Positions 24,167 through 36,515 of a DNA stretch of 64,000 nucleotides are shown here, piece after piece. The translations under genes and the position numbers were made by a program. The notes below the pieces were generated by a model. It had not been told where the DNA came from. It searched no databases and saw only the letters and a list, made by a program, of their open reading frames with translations. Source of the DNA: Acridotheres tristis (lineage: Eukaryota > Chordata > Aves > Passeriformes > Sturnidae); assembly GCA_037013685.1 (NCBI GenBank), contig CM072887.1, positions 88,494,347 through 88,558,346 on the forward strand, written 5' to 3'. Within the stretch, counting starts at the first letter, position 1. Each line of letters opens with the position of its first letter.

Positions 24167-27120
24167 TGGCACTATGAAGCAGAGGGTCACTTTGTAGTCA
24201 CACTAGCCAGTTGTGTGCACGTGTCTGCAAAGCCCTCCTGTGACTTCCTTCCTCAGGGACAGACCCAGCAGGTCTGCCTGGCCAGGAGTCTTTCTCATTC
24301 TCATTCTGATTAACATTTTGTAGTGTAGTGGTCTAAAGGGCTTCTTCACAAAAAAAAAAAAAAAAAAAGAAAAGAAAATAAATATATGTATTTCTTTTCT
24401 TCAGAAATCCTGCCTCATCTGGTTAGTGTCAGTCAAACTTTTGCTGAAGCAAATCATGGCATTAAGTACCACAGAAATGGACGCTGACTCCAATGAAATC
24501 TGAAAGCTCTGCAGAAGATACAGCTTCTTACTGCAGCTCAGTGACTCAGAAGCTGCCATGGATGGAAGAAAATAGGCTGTATCTTAATCTGCTCTGAAGT
24601 GGCTACTCATGGAACACTGGATTCAGTATGAAACCCTAAAATGCCTGTTTGCCTGGATAGTCTGTTCACCTTCTCCAGCTTCCCTCCCTTACATTGCTTT
24701 CCTCCTGCAGCTGTTGTGTTGGATGCTAACACTGGAAGTCACAAATGCTTCAACCCCGATGAGGCTGAAGGCAGAGCATCCCTGTAGAGCATTCTGCTGC
24801 TGGAGATAAGCTTGTCCTTGAACCTGATGGAGCATTCAAAACCAGACCACTTTCTCTAGGTGCCTTACTAGTGAGAGAGCTGCTCCTGGGAGCATGCTGG
24901 GGGATACACTGTGCTGTGGATTATTTCCTCTTGTGATGAAAGTGAGCAAGTTCCTCTGTAATGAAAGATTTGATGTTTGTACTTCATTGGTGTTGCCTAG
25001 ATGTTGTAATGACTGATGTCTTTAAAACACAAATGATCTTGCAAACAATAGAACATTATTAAGGTTTCAGAGTCAAGTACTCAAATCTTAATTAAGCCAT
25101 CTTTTGCTGAAAGTAGTGACATTTTAGTTGCATAGGTCACTTGTTTCATTAAGCATGAAAAGAGATAGTGCTCCAACAGTGAAAAGTTGTATATTGTGTT
25201 TGCTTCTCACTGTTCACTGTATACCCCATGACCTTATTTGCCTCACATTATTCAAACACTTCTGTAAGGCAGAATTATTCATTTCCTTTAGGGTGTCAGA
25301 GTGTTTCACAAACATTAATTCATTCACTCCCACAAAACTCAAATTAATTCTTTTTTTTTTTCTTTTTTTTTTTTTTTTTTGTAAGAAAAGCAGTACAGTT
25401 GTCATTTAAGGTCAGAGGTTTCTATCAGGTTGAGGTGTCAGTCAAGGTGATCTGAACCAGAAACTTTTAGAATACTTTCAACTGTATCTTCAGGATCAGC
25501 ATCTGTTGACTTTAACTGCAACTTTTACTTTTTTATATGCAATAAAAAATTGTTTCTAAGTAGAGCTTGCACATACGCATAAATATATTGTACCTTACTT
25601 TTGACATTTTAATAATGTGTCTCTGGTCAATTATGCTCTGAGAGATATTTTGAGTCCATATTTTCTAATTTGGTGCTCATTGGGCCAGTGCTCATGTGCA
25701 TTGGTCATTGGAGACTGTATACTGGCATCATTGATGCTAGAGATGTCATCAAAATGCCTTGAAGGCTGTCTATAACTCAACATTCTGAAGGAGTGGACTT
25801 AGCATAGGGATCTCTCATAAAGATATTACCCTTGGACCTTCACCATGACATTATTCATTATCTAAATGAATTGTATTTAATCTTTCCTGAACCTCCATTG
25901 AAATTAAATGTTTATTAAATGCATGTACAGCAATTGAATTTTTTTGTGTTCTCAGTATTTTAATAAAATTTTATACCCTGTCTACACTGATGAAGCATAA
26001 GTTGCTTTATTATGCAAATTCACCTGTTCTACATATGAGGTTCTGCTCTAAATTTTAGTATGAGATGAGTTTCCTGGCATTTATAAACCCTATTCTAAAA
26101 TGTATTTGCCTGTTCTTGTATTACATGATATTTGGTCTCTGCTGTATCCATACTATATTCCAACATACCTGTGCCTTTGTAAGAGAAGTTTAAGAAAACA
26201 AAAGAGGAGAGTGCAAATACACCTCTATACAAGTGCACAGTGTCCTACCATGAAAATACATTTGCCTTTCAAAGACATGGTGAAATGGCTCTAGATGTTT
26301 GCTGAGCAATACAACAGTCTAACCACAGTAGTGTCAGATTTACTGTTAAAAAACAAAGGGGTTTTGCAACAAAGAGCTCTGAAATGTTCATGCTAATAAC
26401 AAAGTTTTATATTTGGTTCAGAGACTAAACTGGGAGCTGGACAGTTGAGAAAGGACCTTAACAGGACTTTATTGCATGTTGAAACTGTTTCAGGCTTTTT
26501 TTGTGATGAATGACCTATTGAAATAACTCTGTGGAAATATCTCCAGGATGAAATTGCTTTTCAGCAAGAAAAGAAGACGTAACTACATCCCTCAGAGTCA
26601 CTTGAAAACATAAAAGTAAAGCTTATTTCCCTCTGCTTTGCATATTGGAAATGTTAATTGAAAAAAATTATTAAGTGCCCTGTAGGGACCTAATTTGAAT
26701 TTCTTTTTGATTTTAATGGAATTTGCATGAGGCACTTAGTTCATAAATTCACCAATTATGTATAATCGAGCATAGAGCTTTATTTGCTGCATATCAGTAT
26801 AAACTTCCTGTTGTTCTCTATTGTTCAATTATGAACACACGACTTTGGATACACCCATTAAATGAATGTGACTAAATTCAAAACTCTCTGATACCATCGT
26901 CTTTTTGACTGTGACAGATTTCCAAAATATTATTTAGCCATTACTAAAGCATGTTTTTCATAACTTCTATATTTAGTTTTGTTTCATTTTAGATGTATTG
27001 TCAAAGTTCATTTCCTGCAGCCTTTTTTTGGCAATCCATGTAATCCATGCTTTGTCTGTTATAACACTCTCATAACGTGCCTTTGTTTGGTACGTCACAC
27101 ATCTAGCTATACCAAAAATA
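24167..27120. other. Intergenic sequence with A/T runs, no gene seen
   Basis: Contains an A-run at 24350-24368 extending as A/G-rich sequence to 24387, and a T-run at 25351-25380 with one C interruption. The interval 24600-24930 is more GC-rich without a recognisable exon. The block 26640-26860 is AT-rich and dense in TAAT, ATTTGCAT and CAATTA motifs, as in many conserved non-coding elements. Conservation cannot be judged from one sequence. Confidence 0.5.
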
Positions 27121-28001
27121 CTGGGCTCAGTATTGTTTACTTTTTCATCAATGGCTTGGATGAAGGAGCAGAGGCCTCCTCAGCAAGTTTGCTGATGACA
27201 CAAAGCTGGGAGGAGCAGCTGATACCCCAGAGGGCTGTGCAGCCCTTCAGAGGGACCAGGACAGGCTGGAGAGATGGGCAGAGAATTGTCTGAAACTCAA
27301 CAAAGGCAAATGCAGGGTCCTGCACCTGGGGAAGAATAATGCCAGGCACCAGCACAGGCTGGGGGCTGACCTGCTGGAAAGCAGCTCTGTGGAGAAGGAC
27401 CTGAGGGTCCTGGCAGACAAGTTGTCCCTGTGGCAGCAGTGTGCCCAGAGGGCTGGCAGTATCCTGGGGTGCATTAGGAAAAACATTGCCAGCAGGTCAG
27501 GGAATGATCCTGCCCCTCTACTCAGCCCTGGTGAGGCCACATCTGGAGTGCTGGGTCCAGTTCTGGGCTCCTCAGGATGAGAGGGACATGGAGCAGGTCA
27601 AGCAGAGGGTGGCAAAATGTTTTAGGGATCAGAGCATTTCTCTTGTGGGGAAAGGCTGAGGGAGCTGGGCTTGTTCAGCCTCAAGAAGTGACGACTGAGA
27701 GAGGACATCATCAATTTCTATCATTATCCGAGGATGAAGACAATGCAGCCAGGGTCTTGGTGGTGCCAAGTGATGGAACAAGGGGCAGAAACTGGTGCAC
27801 AGGAAGCTCCAGCTGAATACCAGGAAGGATGTCACAGTGCAGGTGACTGAGCAATGGTACAGGTTGCCCAGAGAAGTTTTGGAGTCTCCCTCAGTGGAGA
27901 TATCCAAGAACTACCTGGATGCAATCCTCTGCACTGTGCTCTAGCTGACCCCCTCTTGTCCCTTCAAACCTGGTCTGTGATTATGTGATATTCTTTGTGA
28001 T
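27121..28001 (+). mobile_element. CR1 LINE, 5'-truncated, plus strand
   Basis: Starts at CTGGGCTCAGTATTGTTTAC and carries the reverse-transcriptase end of CR1 ORF2, including the F-A-D-D active-site region (CTCAGCAAGTTTGCTGATGA) and [12 protein letters not shown] in a later frame. It then runs through the C-terminal part and 3' UTR (GGTTGCCCAGAGAAGTTTTG). It ends with the CR1 terminal repeat around TCTGTGATTATGTGATATTC. Frameshifts split the ORF across all three plus frames, so it is inactive. At about 880 bp it is the longest uninterrupted CR1 here. Confidence 0.92.
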
Positions 28002-30399
28002 TTTTGCTCCTTTAAAATGCAATTTTTAAAATAGAAAATCTGTTCTTAACTTTACAACTGAGCTCTATGCTGGAACAGGACACTGTGAATCCAAGTCAAA
28101 GGCAAATGTTGTGCACCCAGAAGAGATTCTCCTGGCTTAGAAGCTGCACACAGTGACTAACATATAATACATACCATGAAAGCATCTGGCTTTCATTTCC
28201 ACTAGGAGGACCCACCTAGTCACTTCTGTGCTGATGTAACTGCTGGGGTATTAAACTCATCAGCAGGCCATTAAATAATATTTATTTGTTGTGAAGTCCT
28301 TGTGTCTGGAATTTCACTCCCGTGTGAGATACAAGGGCATATGCCAAACTCTTTATTGTCCTGATGATATTCAAATAGCATCATCTTCACATTTTATATT
28401 AGTTTTTCGTCAGGTAAGACACCTAGACCAGTGTAAAATGATCCTAGTTAAGCATCTATTAAAGGCAAGAATTTATCTGTTCTTCAAATCTGGGGATTTA
28501 AATCTCCATCTGAGACTGAGACTGTATCCTTCTGAACTATGCAGAGATTTTGCTAGTGGCAGCTAGGACAGGTAATTTAGCCAAACTGGAAGTGTGAATT
28601 ACTTCCATAGCATTTCCAGCCCTTGGATTCACTTGGAATCAGAAAGACAATTGTTCTCTGCTCTCTTGATGTAGCTACACACTCAACACCACTTGGGTGA
28701 TGTGGATGTGTGAGGAAGGAGAGACAGAGGAGGTGGAAAGAGAGAAGGCATTCACTGAAAAAAAGGTGATGCAGAATAAATATTTTCACCCTTCAGCTTC
28801 AGAGCAAAATATTGCAGTCTGAGCAACTACTGTTGTATTCTCCAGGGCTCTGTAAAATTTATTTACTGCAAAAGTATTTAATTATCCTTGTACAAAACAA
28901 AAGCAATAAAATGAAGTTTCAGTTAAGTCCTTAGCTGGCGAAGTTCAAAGGGAAAGCTGAAAGGAGTTTTACACCTCTGAGACTTAATTCCAAAGAATAT
29001 TATCATGCTTGAGATTTTTTAACTTGTAGTACGTGCTTTTATCTCTAAAAAAAACTCTCCAAGTTAAAATGAAATATTTAATTGATTACTTCAAGAGGTT
29101 CATTCTTTCACTCTGTCTTCATTCTAGCCTTTTTTTTTAAGTAATTGACCACATTTTACATTCTTTTTTTAAAAGACGCTAGAGATTGTTTCCTCTAGAG
29201 TATTTAGATTTTCTCTATTTTCCCCAATACCATTTGTAACCTCTTCAATCCAACTCTTTAAAGGCTATTTTTTAATACTTTGCCAATGTCTGTTTCTTCT
29301 GAGTTTCATGTCCTCCAGTTATGTTTGGAATCTCAAATTAATGCAAATTTTCTTATTTTTTTATAATGGATAATTCATTATGCCAAAAAATGCTTTGAAA
29401 TAAATACTACACCGTAAGATGTCGGATTTACTTTGTTAGAATACATATGTATTTCAATACACATCAGAAAACTTGTCCTCACAAATTGGTACTCAGAGAA
29501 ACTTATTATTTGAATTTATGGCTTTTAAAGTCCTGTTACATTGTCTCAGGCTTTTGAGTTGGACTTAGAAATTTTTAATGTAAGAACAAAAAATAACCAA
29601 ACAACCCTGCCAACTCTTGGCACTTGACATATTTTGATATTAGAAAACACAACTAAAAAGGACAACAGCACCATCTAAGAAGAGCCCCACACTGATGTCA
29701 GCTCTAAAATGAGCTGTGGAAAAGCCACTTCGGTAATTTCTAAGGCATGACTTAATATTCTCAGGTATTTGTTTTTTCTTTGAAGAATTTTGCTCTTTTA
29801 TGCCATCATTCTGTATTTTTGCTTAACTTAGGGCGTTTAATATGTCTAGTGCAAACATTTATTTTAAAAAAGGAAAAAAGCCACAATAAATTTGCAATAC
29901 TTTGAAAGTTCAAAGGTCTCATCTGCTGACTTACACAGGTTTAAAAATAACAAACCTAAGTTGGTTCATTAATGATTGATTCTGAAGCTCCATCCTCTCA
30001 AACAGGCAGCCAATATGTCCTGTAAAAGTGCCTGAAAAATTTTTCAGAATTAATCTACTGAAGGCTTTTGTTGTTAAATGGAATAAGTTCACCCAGTTTG
30101 ATAGTGTGGCAGATGGGGTAGAATTTTGGGAGAGACTGTCATTTTCATAGACATAACTTCAAAAGCCTCTGTAGTTGGTAGGAAGAACAGCACTGCAGCT
30201 ACAGAAATCAGTGTAAAATGAACTGCAGTGTTTCATTTGTGCAGAGTTGCACATTCAATTTTTAACAATATCAGTGGAGCTAGAAATGGCAGAGGGAGAT
30301 TCTGGGAATTTTCTCAGCATATTCCAGTGTTGGTATTAATGCAGAGGTCCCTTTCTTTTTTGGGCTGTTTAGTGAGGCAGAAATTACACAGAGACCTTA
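28002..30399. other. Intergenic sequence, no gene seen
   Basis: AT-rich unique sequence with short open frames only. I see no repeat family or splice-supported exon. Confidence 0.55.
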
Positions 30400-30788
30400 G
30401 ATCATGGAAATATTTGAAAGTGACTTCCAGGTAATATAATCCAACCTTTTGCTCAAAGCAGCACAATCACCAACACTACAGTCATTCACATCTGAGTTTT
30501 GAAAGCCTCCAAGGATGGGAGTATCTGTTTTAATGTTGCATTGTCTCCCAGTGGTTTTTTCATTGGTTGGTTTTGTTGTGCCGTGTGTGTTTTCATTTCT
30601 GCCATGCACCTCTCCAGGTTCCCTGTTTGACCTTCTTGTCATACTGATTGCCACTGCTGAGAAGACTTAGGCACTGGCATCTTTGTCACTGCCCTTCAAG
30701 TAGTTGCCACGTGCTGTAGGAACTTCCCTCACCTTCACCCTGCTGAACAAGCTCAGCTGCCTCAGCTTCTCAGTTAGGAAAGGGTTTG
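30400..30788 (-). mobile_element. Old CR1 LINE fragment, minus strand
   Basis: Begins at GATCATGGAAATATTTGAAA, the worn 3' terminus in antisense. It continues with antisense 3' UTR landmarks: AATCCAACCTTTTGCTCAAAG, AAAGCCTCCAAGGATGG, and near the right end GAACAAGCTCAGCTGCCTCAG. A T/G-rich insertion-like piece lies at about 30553-30600. It is strongly diverged. Confidence 0.7.
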
Positions 30789-33700
30789 CAAACTAACAAA
30801 GACTGTGGAAAAAGACTGTCAATTTAAACCACATGCAGTAAGGTGATGAACAACTGAGCTGGATATATGTGAGAAAGCCATTGACTTGATTACTATGAAT
30901 CTAAAAGTAATACAATAATCTAAAAATAAAATTATTATAATCAATACTATAATGTCTAAAATTTTCTATTAGCATCAGACACTTGTTACTTTTAGCACTA
31001 TGAAAACTCAAGGTATAGCAATTACTCAATTTTCAGTTTGCTTCTTTAATGTAACAGTTGTAGGAATCATTTCCAAATTAATACTTTATAGAAGTTATGG
31101 GAAAAGTTATCCAGTTTGGTCCTATTAAAATCCGCACAGACAAAAAAGTTGAGTTAAGAGACTCAGAAAAGTCATGAAGCAAACAGTCAAAATTTCTTTA
31201 ATCCTTTGTTCATTTTATTAATTCCTGCCCTTTGGGTCCTTTTCAGATGAGCAAAATTCTGTCATATTATATTAACAGTCCATAGGAGACACCATACTAC
31301 CATAGGTTAAAGTGCTAGTTTGACAGAAAGTACCATCTTCCTATTTTTTCCTTCTGTTTCAACAGAAAGATTCCCAGGGAACTAGATGAAGTGGGAAAGG
31401 TGTTTTGGCCTGATAAAGATGATTCTAAGTGCATTTTCTACATGAAAAGGTATGCAGCCATAACTGAAAAGTGTCTCCTGTGATTAAGCTATCTTTCAAA
31501 AATCATTTTAAACTTGAGAGATACATACGTCAGATTTTTGTTTTTATTAAAGTAAGAGTGTCATGTGCAGTACAACTTATCTCTTCAAAGCTGAAAGCTG
31601 ATCAAATGCAAAATTTTTAAAGTTAAGAAAACCTAATATGTAGTGAACGTCTCTGTTAGTGGAAGAAATTCTAAAACCAGAGACTTACCTTGAACTGGGA
31701 AAAATGCAAGAAATAAATACAAAGGATAGAAATAGATGGTTAAAATTATTTTTTCCCTTTAAGGTTGCAGGAAAAAAAACCCAGCATTATCCATTCCCAC
31801 AAAACCTAATGTCAGCAGGTTCAAGCACTGCTTTCCTTCCTGAATATTTTTATTTTTTGCCAAGAGACAGGAGCTGGGATTTATTTCTAGTAAATGCGCC
31901 TGGAAAAAAAATGGAAGGACAGAAATGTCAGGACAAGTAAACATTTTGTGTCATGGCTGGAAGAAAAAAAATACATGCTTTTCATAGTTACACTGTCTAC
32001 CCTCACAATTCAGCAAGGGGGAGGGGATAATAAATGGGCAGAAAGCAATAGAACAGGGCAGGAAGAGTGAAATAAATTACTTGAACAGGAATTGGGATAA
32101 GAATAACTGCATAATTGAGTGAGAGACTTAACACCTCTGTCAAGAAGACTTAATGTTCAGACTTGAAGAGTTACATCAAATTTCTCAATAAGAAGTACTG
32201 TAAGAACAGGCTGAAGTTGTAACATTTTTAAATGGGAATTTCCATTAGGCAGGTGGATATAATTTAAACATATATAACCACAAATATATCTTGAAAAATT
32301 TGGGTGAAGAAGGAGATATTGGGTGAGAACTCTTCTGGAAATACAAATATTGTATGTGCCCTTTATGTTGGGAACTATGTATAAATAAATTTTGTAATAC
32401 ATATCAGGTATTATGGCAACTCAGAGTATAGGAGTTGACAAAAAATTAGAAAAATAAGACATCTTAATTAAATTGTGCATTAGGCATGATGGTTTTTTGT
32501 TTCATCACAAAGTCTTTTGTCTTCTCTAACAGCATCAGTCTTAGACAAAGAACAGAAACTGGAAAATACACTGATTGACAGCTTTTGCACTTTTCAGCTT
32601 CGCCTAATGGAATTCCCAGGATAGCTTCACAGCAGGCTTGCTGATTTTCTCACAAAGCCTAGCAAATTCCCTGCAGTGGTCTGGGAAAAGAGGGTGTGAA
32701 GAGCTGCATGCTCTGTCCTCCATAGAAGATGTTGCACAAAGAGACAAACAGGTGAATAATGGAATGGTTGCTTCACAATCTGCCACATTTAGCTATTTTG
32801 TTATACATAAAAGGTATGTCATAGGTAAATTGGGATGTGACATATAAGAATAAAAGACCTGACTCAGATGTCAGCAAACTTTCCTCTTTTTTGAACAAAG
32901 GTTTCTTCATCAAGGGAAATAATTGTATTGCTATAAGCTGGACCTGGGGAGTGAACTAATGTGCATGCTGTGCAAAATGATCATTTGAATTGGCCCCAGA
33001 GCAAACAAATCAAACCACCTTGGCTGTAAAGTTGTTTTCCAGAGTAAAACTGTTTTCAAAAGGTCACATTTAGTTGAAACCTGTATTTGCATCAAGAGAT
33101 GACTTATTACTATCACTAGAAGTGAAAAAAAATATTTCTATGTATAGAATATATGCTATAAAAAGTACACTTGTCTGATATGCAACATCTTAAACATAAA
33201 AACTCATGTCATGAGAAATATTTGTGGTGGTGAGAGCAGCACCTGTCTATCTTAGGCCATACTAACAAGTATTTCTAACATACATATATAATAGATGTAA
33301 CACATTTGACAGTATTCATTTCCTCTACATAGCTCAGTATAAAGGACACTGGATGCAGGTCTTGTCCCTACCTTTACCAGTAATCATCAGTTGGAGCTAG
33401 CTCAAATTCTATTGTTAAAAACGATCCATTTTGATAATAGAAGTCCTATAGCCATAGGAAGATGTCAAACTTTAGAAATTAATACACTTTTTGTATCAAC
33501 CCTTCAACCTTTGGTTGAAATGGAGAATACCTTTCTTCTCAAAATTAGTAGAAATATTTTATTTTACAACTTCATGTTAAAAAAATCCCTCTTTTGTTGA
33601 AAATCTTTTAATTTTCCCTGATATAAATACTCATTCTATTATTCATTTTCTGTATTTCATCATGTAGAGAGAATAAATTGTTCGAAGTTTTTTGCCTATG

Positions 33701-33967
33701 CTAATGCCATTATAATGTATGTGCTTAAAAAATAACTTTCAGTCTTTCCTTAAATTTATTACAAACAGAATCTGAACAAAATGTATTTGTTAGCAATTTT
33801 CGAATTTATTGAATTTGTAGCCTCAAAATTTGCCATGCTCTTTCCAATAAAGAGATACATTTTAGTTTTATTTTTATAGCTATAACCAAGTCCAGATGGC
33901 TCTGTCTTTTACTCTCCTGAAACATCCAGTTGCACAGAGGAACATAACCTAAGAGAAGGAGAGTTAC
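30789..33967. other. Intergenic sequence, no gene seen
   Basis: AT-rich unique sequence. The open frames of about 60-93 codons at 31659-31940 and 32157-32402 have no family resemblance and no splice context. Confidence 0.55.
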
Positions 33968-34138
33968 TCACAGTTGTCCAGAGAAGCTGTGGATGCCCCA
34001 TCCCTGGCAGTGTTCCAGGCCAGTTTGGATGGGGCTCTGAGCAGCCTGGTGCTGTGGGACGTGTCCCTGCCCATGGCAGGGGGGTGGAATGAGATAATCC
34101 TTGAGGTCTCTTCGAGCCCAAGCCATTCTGTGATTCTA
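33968..34138 (+). mobile_element. CR1 LINE 3' end, plus strand
   Basis: GTTGTCCAGAGAAGCTGTGG, GATGCCCCATCCCTGGCAGT and CATGGCAGGGGGGTGGAATG are diagnostic of the CR1 3' UTR. The element ends with CCATTCTGTGATTCTAAG, the CR1 terminal repeat. About 170 bp remain, heavily 5'-truncated. Minus-strand open frames of 75 and 107 codons over this interval are artefacts of it. Confidence 0.92.
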
Positions 34139-35456
34139 AGCAACCTAACCTGAAGCAAGGAGTTATGTCCTCTATTTTCCTTTGAGGACATTGTAAAAAT
34201 GTACTAGCAGAGGTTGAGGTCTGGTAACACAATGTGCACTGTGTTGCTGTTCACAGACAGATCAAAACAGATCAAAATACATGAAACACTGGCCTAGGAG
34301 CTGGGAAGAGTGTGGTAAGTTAAGTAAAGCATATGTTTGGCTGGAGGACAGAGCAAGACGGGCTCCATTGATCCTAATTTAAACTTGATGGTTTACCAGT
34401 TAGTAAAGCCTGAATCTGAACCAGTGGCACAAAGTCAAAAAAAGATTTTTCATGAGGATCCATCTCTGGATCCTGAATTCTCAAGTAATTACTCAGATGA
34501 CTGTAATAAAATGATCTGAGTTTTCTCAGAGTATGAGCAACATCCTTCCTAAATGCATGTTCAGATCTGGTGACACAGTCCTGGACTGGATTGCTTCATC
34601 AAGGTTATAACCAGCACATTCATAAAATATTTGCGGTAAAAGATGTAACCACTATTATCGTGGCAATCCTCCCCCCAGCCCCACCTTAAAACTGAAAAAC
34701 TCTAAATAGCATGAAACAGGAAATTTCACAACGCACACTGTGTTGTTCAGGGAGGTAAGATCTGTTCAGGGAGGAATACACAACACACTAATTTGTAGGT
34801 ACCTTTACTATAACTCACAAGTGTCTTATTTGGTTTAATAAAGTGCATTTCTTCTTCCCTGCTTCCTTTAAGACCACAGCAACTCATCGCACCTGTAGAG
34901 GAAGACACAGCATAGGACACAAGAGTCAATTAAAATTATGTCCATAGCCCCTAATTACCTGCATTTAGAATAGCTGACAAGTATAGCAAAAGCACTGAGC
35001 AGGAAGAAACGTCAACAATTCATTAATTGACCCCATTACTGCCATACTGCAGAACTCCACAAAAATATTTTTGTGAGCTAGTAGTGAGTAGGATATTCAA
35101 CAAATACAAAAAATAAAAATGAATATTTCCATAATGAAAATAAATTCGAAGTGTGAGGCCACAGATACAATACCATATTGATCCAAAATGGGAGATAAAA
35201 GTGAGAAAATACCATTTTACTTAGATGTCTTTCTTAGTTTATTAACAGAAAAGAGTAAGCTTTTGAACATACTCTGTATCCAGTTCCTTCTAGTAAAAAT
35301 TCTCTCTCTAGAAAGGCTGCATCCCACTTGGCTCTTATGTGTCCTACAAGGCCCATCTAAGCCAGCTAGCTCTCCTCAGAACCTGCTGAATGGAGCTAGG
35401 AGACAGGCTGTGCTTCTGAATTCCTTCCTGCAGACAAGAGATCTGAGGCCAGGCTT
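34139..35456. other. Intergenic sequence, no gene seen
   Basis: No gene or repeat recognised. A duplicated motif (GATCTGTTCAGGGAGG-like, 34748-34773) is a minor local repeat. Confidence 0.5.
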
Positions 35457-35899
35457 AGAATCAAAGCCATAGAATAGCTTAAGTTGGAAGGGAGCCCTAA
35501 AGATCATCTAGTCCAACCCTCCTGCAATTAGCAGGGACAACTTCAACTAACACAGGTTGCTCAGAGATCCATCAAATCCGACCTTGTATGTTTTCAGGGA
35601 TGGGGCATCTACCACCTCTCTGGAAAACTTGTTCTATTGCCTCACCACCCAGATTGTAAAAGATGTCTTCTTTATATGTAGTTGGAATCTACCCTTTTTT
35701 AGTTTAAAACCATTACCCCTTGTCCTATTGCAACAGGTCCTGCTAAAATGTTTAGCCCCATGTTTGTTTCAAGCCCCTTTCAGGAAGGAAGGCTGCTCTA
35801 AAGTCTCCCTGGAGCCTTCTGTCCTCCATGCTGAACATCCACAGGTCTCTCAGCATGTCTTCATGGAAGGACTCCAATTATCTTTCTGGTCCAGTTCTA
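35457..35899 (-). mobile_element. CR1 LINE, minus strand, 3' part (split copy)
   Basis: Antisense CR1 from its 3' terminus: AGAATCAAAGCCATAGAATAG, then GATCATCTAGTCCAACCCTC, GGGATGGGGCATCTACCACC and CCATTACCCCTTGTCCTATT. It is interrupted at 35899/35900 by a solo LTR and resumes at 36356. Both parts belong to one CR1 insertion of roughly 600 bp. Confidence 0.92.
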
Positions 35900-35945
35900 T
35901 GTAGTAATTATGCTGAGATGGACACAACTGGCATCATCACCAGTT

Positions 35946-35952
35946 CTTTATT
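35946..35952 (-). terminator. LTR polyadenylation signal
   Basis: AATAAAG on the minus strand, close to the 3' end of the 35900-36355 LTR. Confidence 0.5.
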
Positions 35953-36233
35953 AAGAACTTCTCATGTCTTCTCTCAGGCAACTCCACACAGTACTGACTC
36001 CTTTCTTCACAGGTACTCCACACAGCTCTGACTCCTCTTTGCAAAGTTTCCTTCTTCCTTCTGCATTACTGGCTAACCCCAAGCTGTCCCTTACCTGGCC
36101 ACCTAACTCTGTTCCTCACACAACCTCTTCTTACCTTGTCTGTCCCTTGCACAATCACACGTCCCTTCCTCTACACAGCCAGCAGACTCCAGTTCTCAAG
36201 CTCCAACTACAACAGTCAACTAGCTAGCCCACT

Positions 36234-36241
36234 CTTTTATA
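36234..36241 (-). promoter_or_regulatory. LTR TATA box
   Basis: TATAAAAG on the minus strand inside the LTR that splits the CR1. It lies about 115 bases from the LTR 5' end and 280 bases before its poly(A) signal. Confidence 0.6.
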
Positions 36242-36355
36242 ACACCCATCCTCATTGGGCAGGCAAGGCTGTCTCCACTTCTTGACAATCAGTACAGCTG
36301 TAATTCATTGAGAAAAATTGTCTTCTGCACTATCTTTACAACCTATCTTTCCACA

Positions 36356-36515
36356 GCTCTATATCTCCTCCAAATGGCCCATGTCTTTCTGGGGACCCCA
36401 GAGCTGGACACAGCACTCTAGGGAGGGTCTCCCCAGAGCAGATGGGGAGAAACACTTCCCTCAAACTGGTGGCTGCCAGTGCTTTTGATGTAGCCCAGGG
36501 TGCAGCTGGGTCTGG
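36356..36515 (-). mobile_element. CR1 LINE, minus strand, 5' part of split copy
   Basis: Resumes the CR1 interrupted at 35899: GGGGACCCCAGAGCTGGACA, CACAGCACTCTAGGGAGG and TTTTGATGTAGCCCAGGGTG are antisense CR1 ORF2 C-terminal landmarks. The copy is 5'-truncated at about 36515. Confidence 0.9.

Larger units (their letters stand above)
35900..36355 (-). mobile_element. Solo ERV LTR inserted in CR1
   Basis: 456 bp with TG...CA ends (on the minus strand TGTGGAAAGA at 36355 to ACTACA at 35900). The flanking hexamers GTTCTA (35894-35899) and GCTCTA (36356-36361) differ at one base and look like a 6-bp target duplication. Removing the element leaves CR1 sequence continuous on both sides. The minus strand has a TATAAAAG box at 36241-36234 and an AATAAAG signal at 35952-35946, in U3-R order. 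No internal retroviral sequence remains. I cannot name the family. A 6-bp duplication fits ERV1- or ERVK-type integrases better than ERVL. Confidence 0.85.

Noticed and set aside
23939..24190. Open frame encoding a Gly-Arg-Lys-Glu repeat
   Set aside because: It is a translation of the GGAA microsatellite.
27441..27659. Open frame with [16 protein letters not shown] sequence
   Set aside because: This is the reverse-transcriptase end of a frameshifted CR1 LINE, not a functional host protein or an active element.
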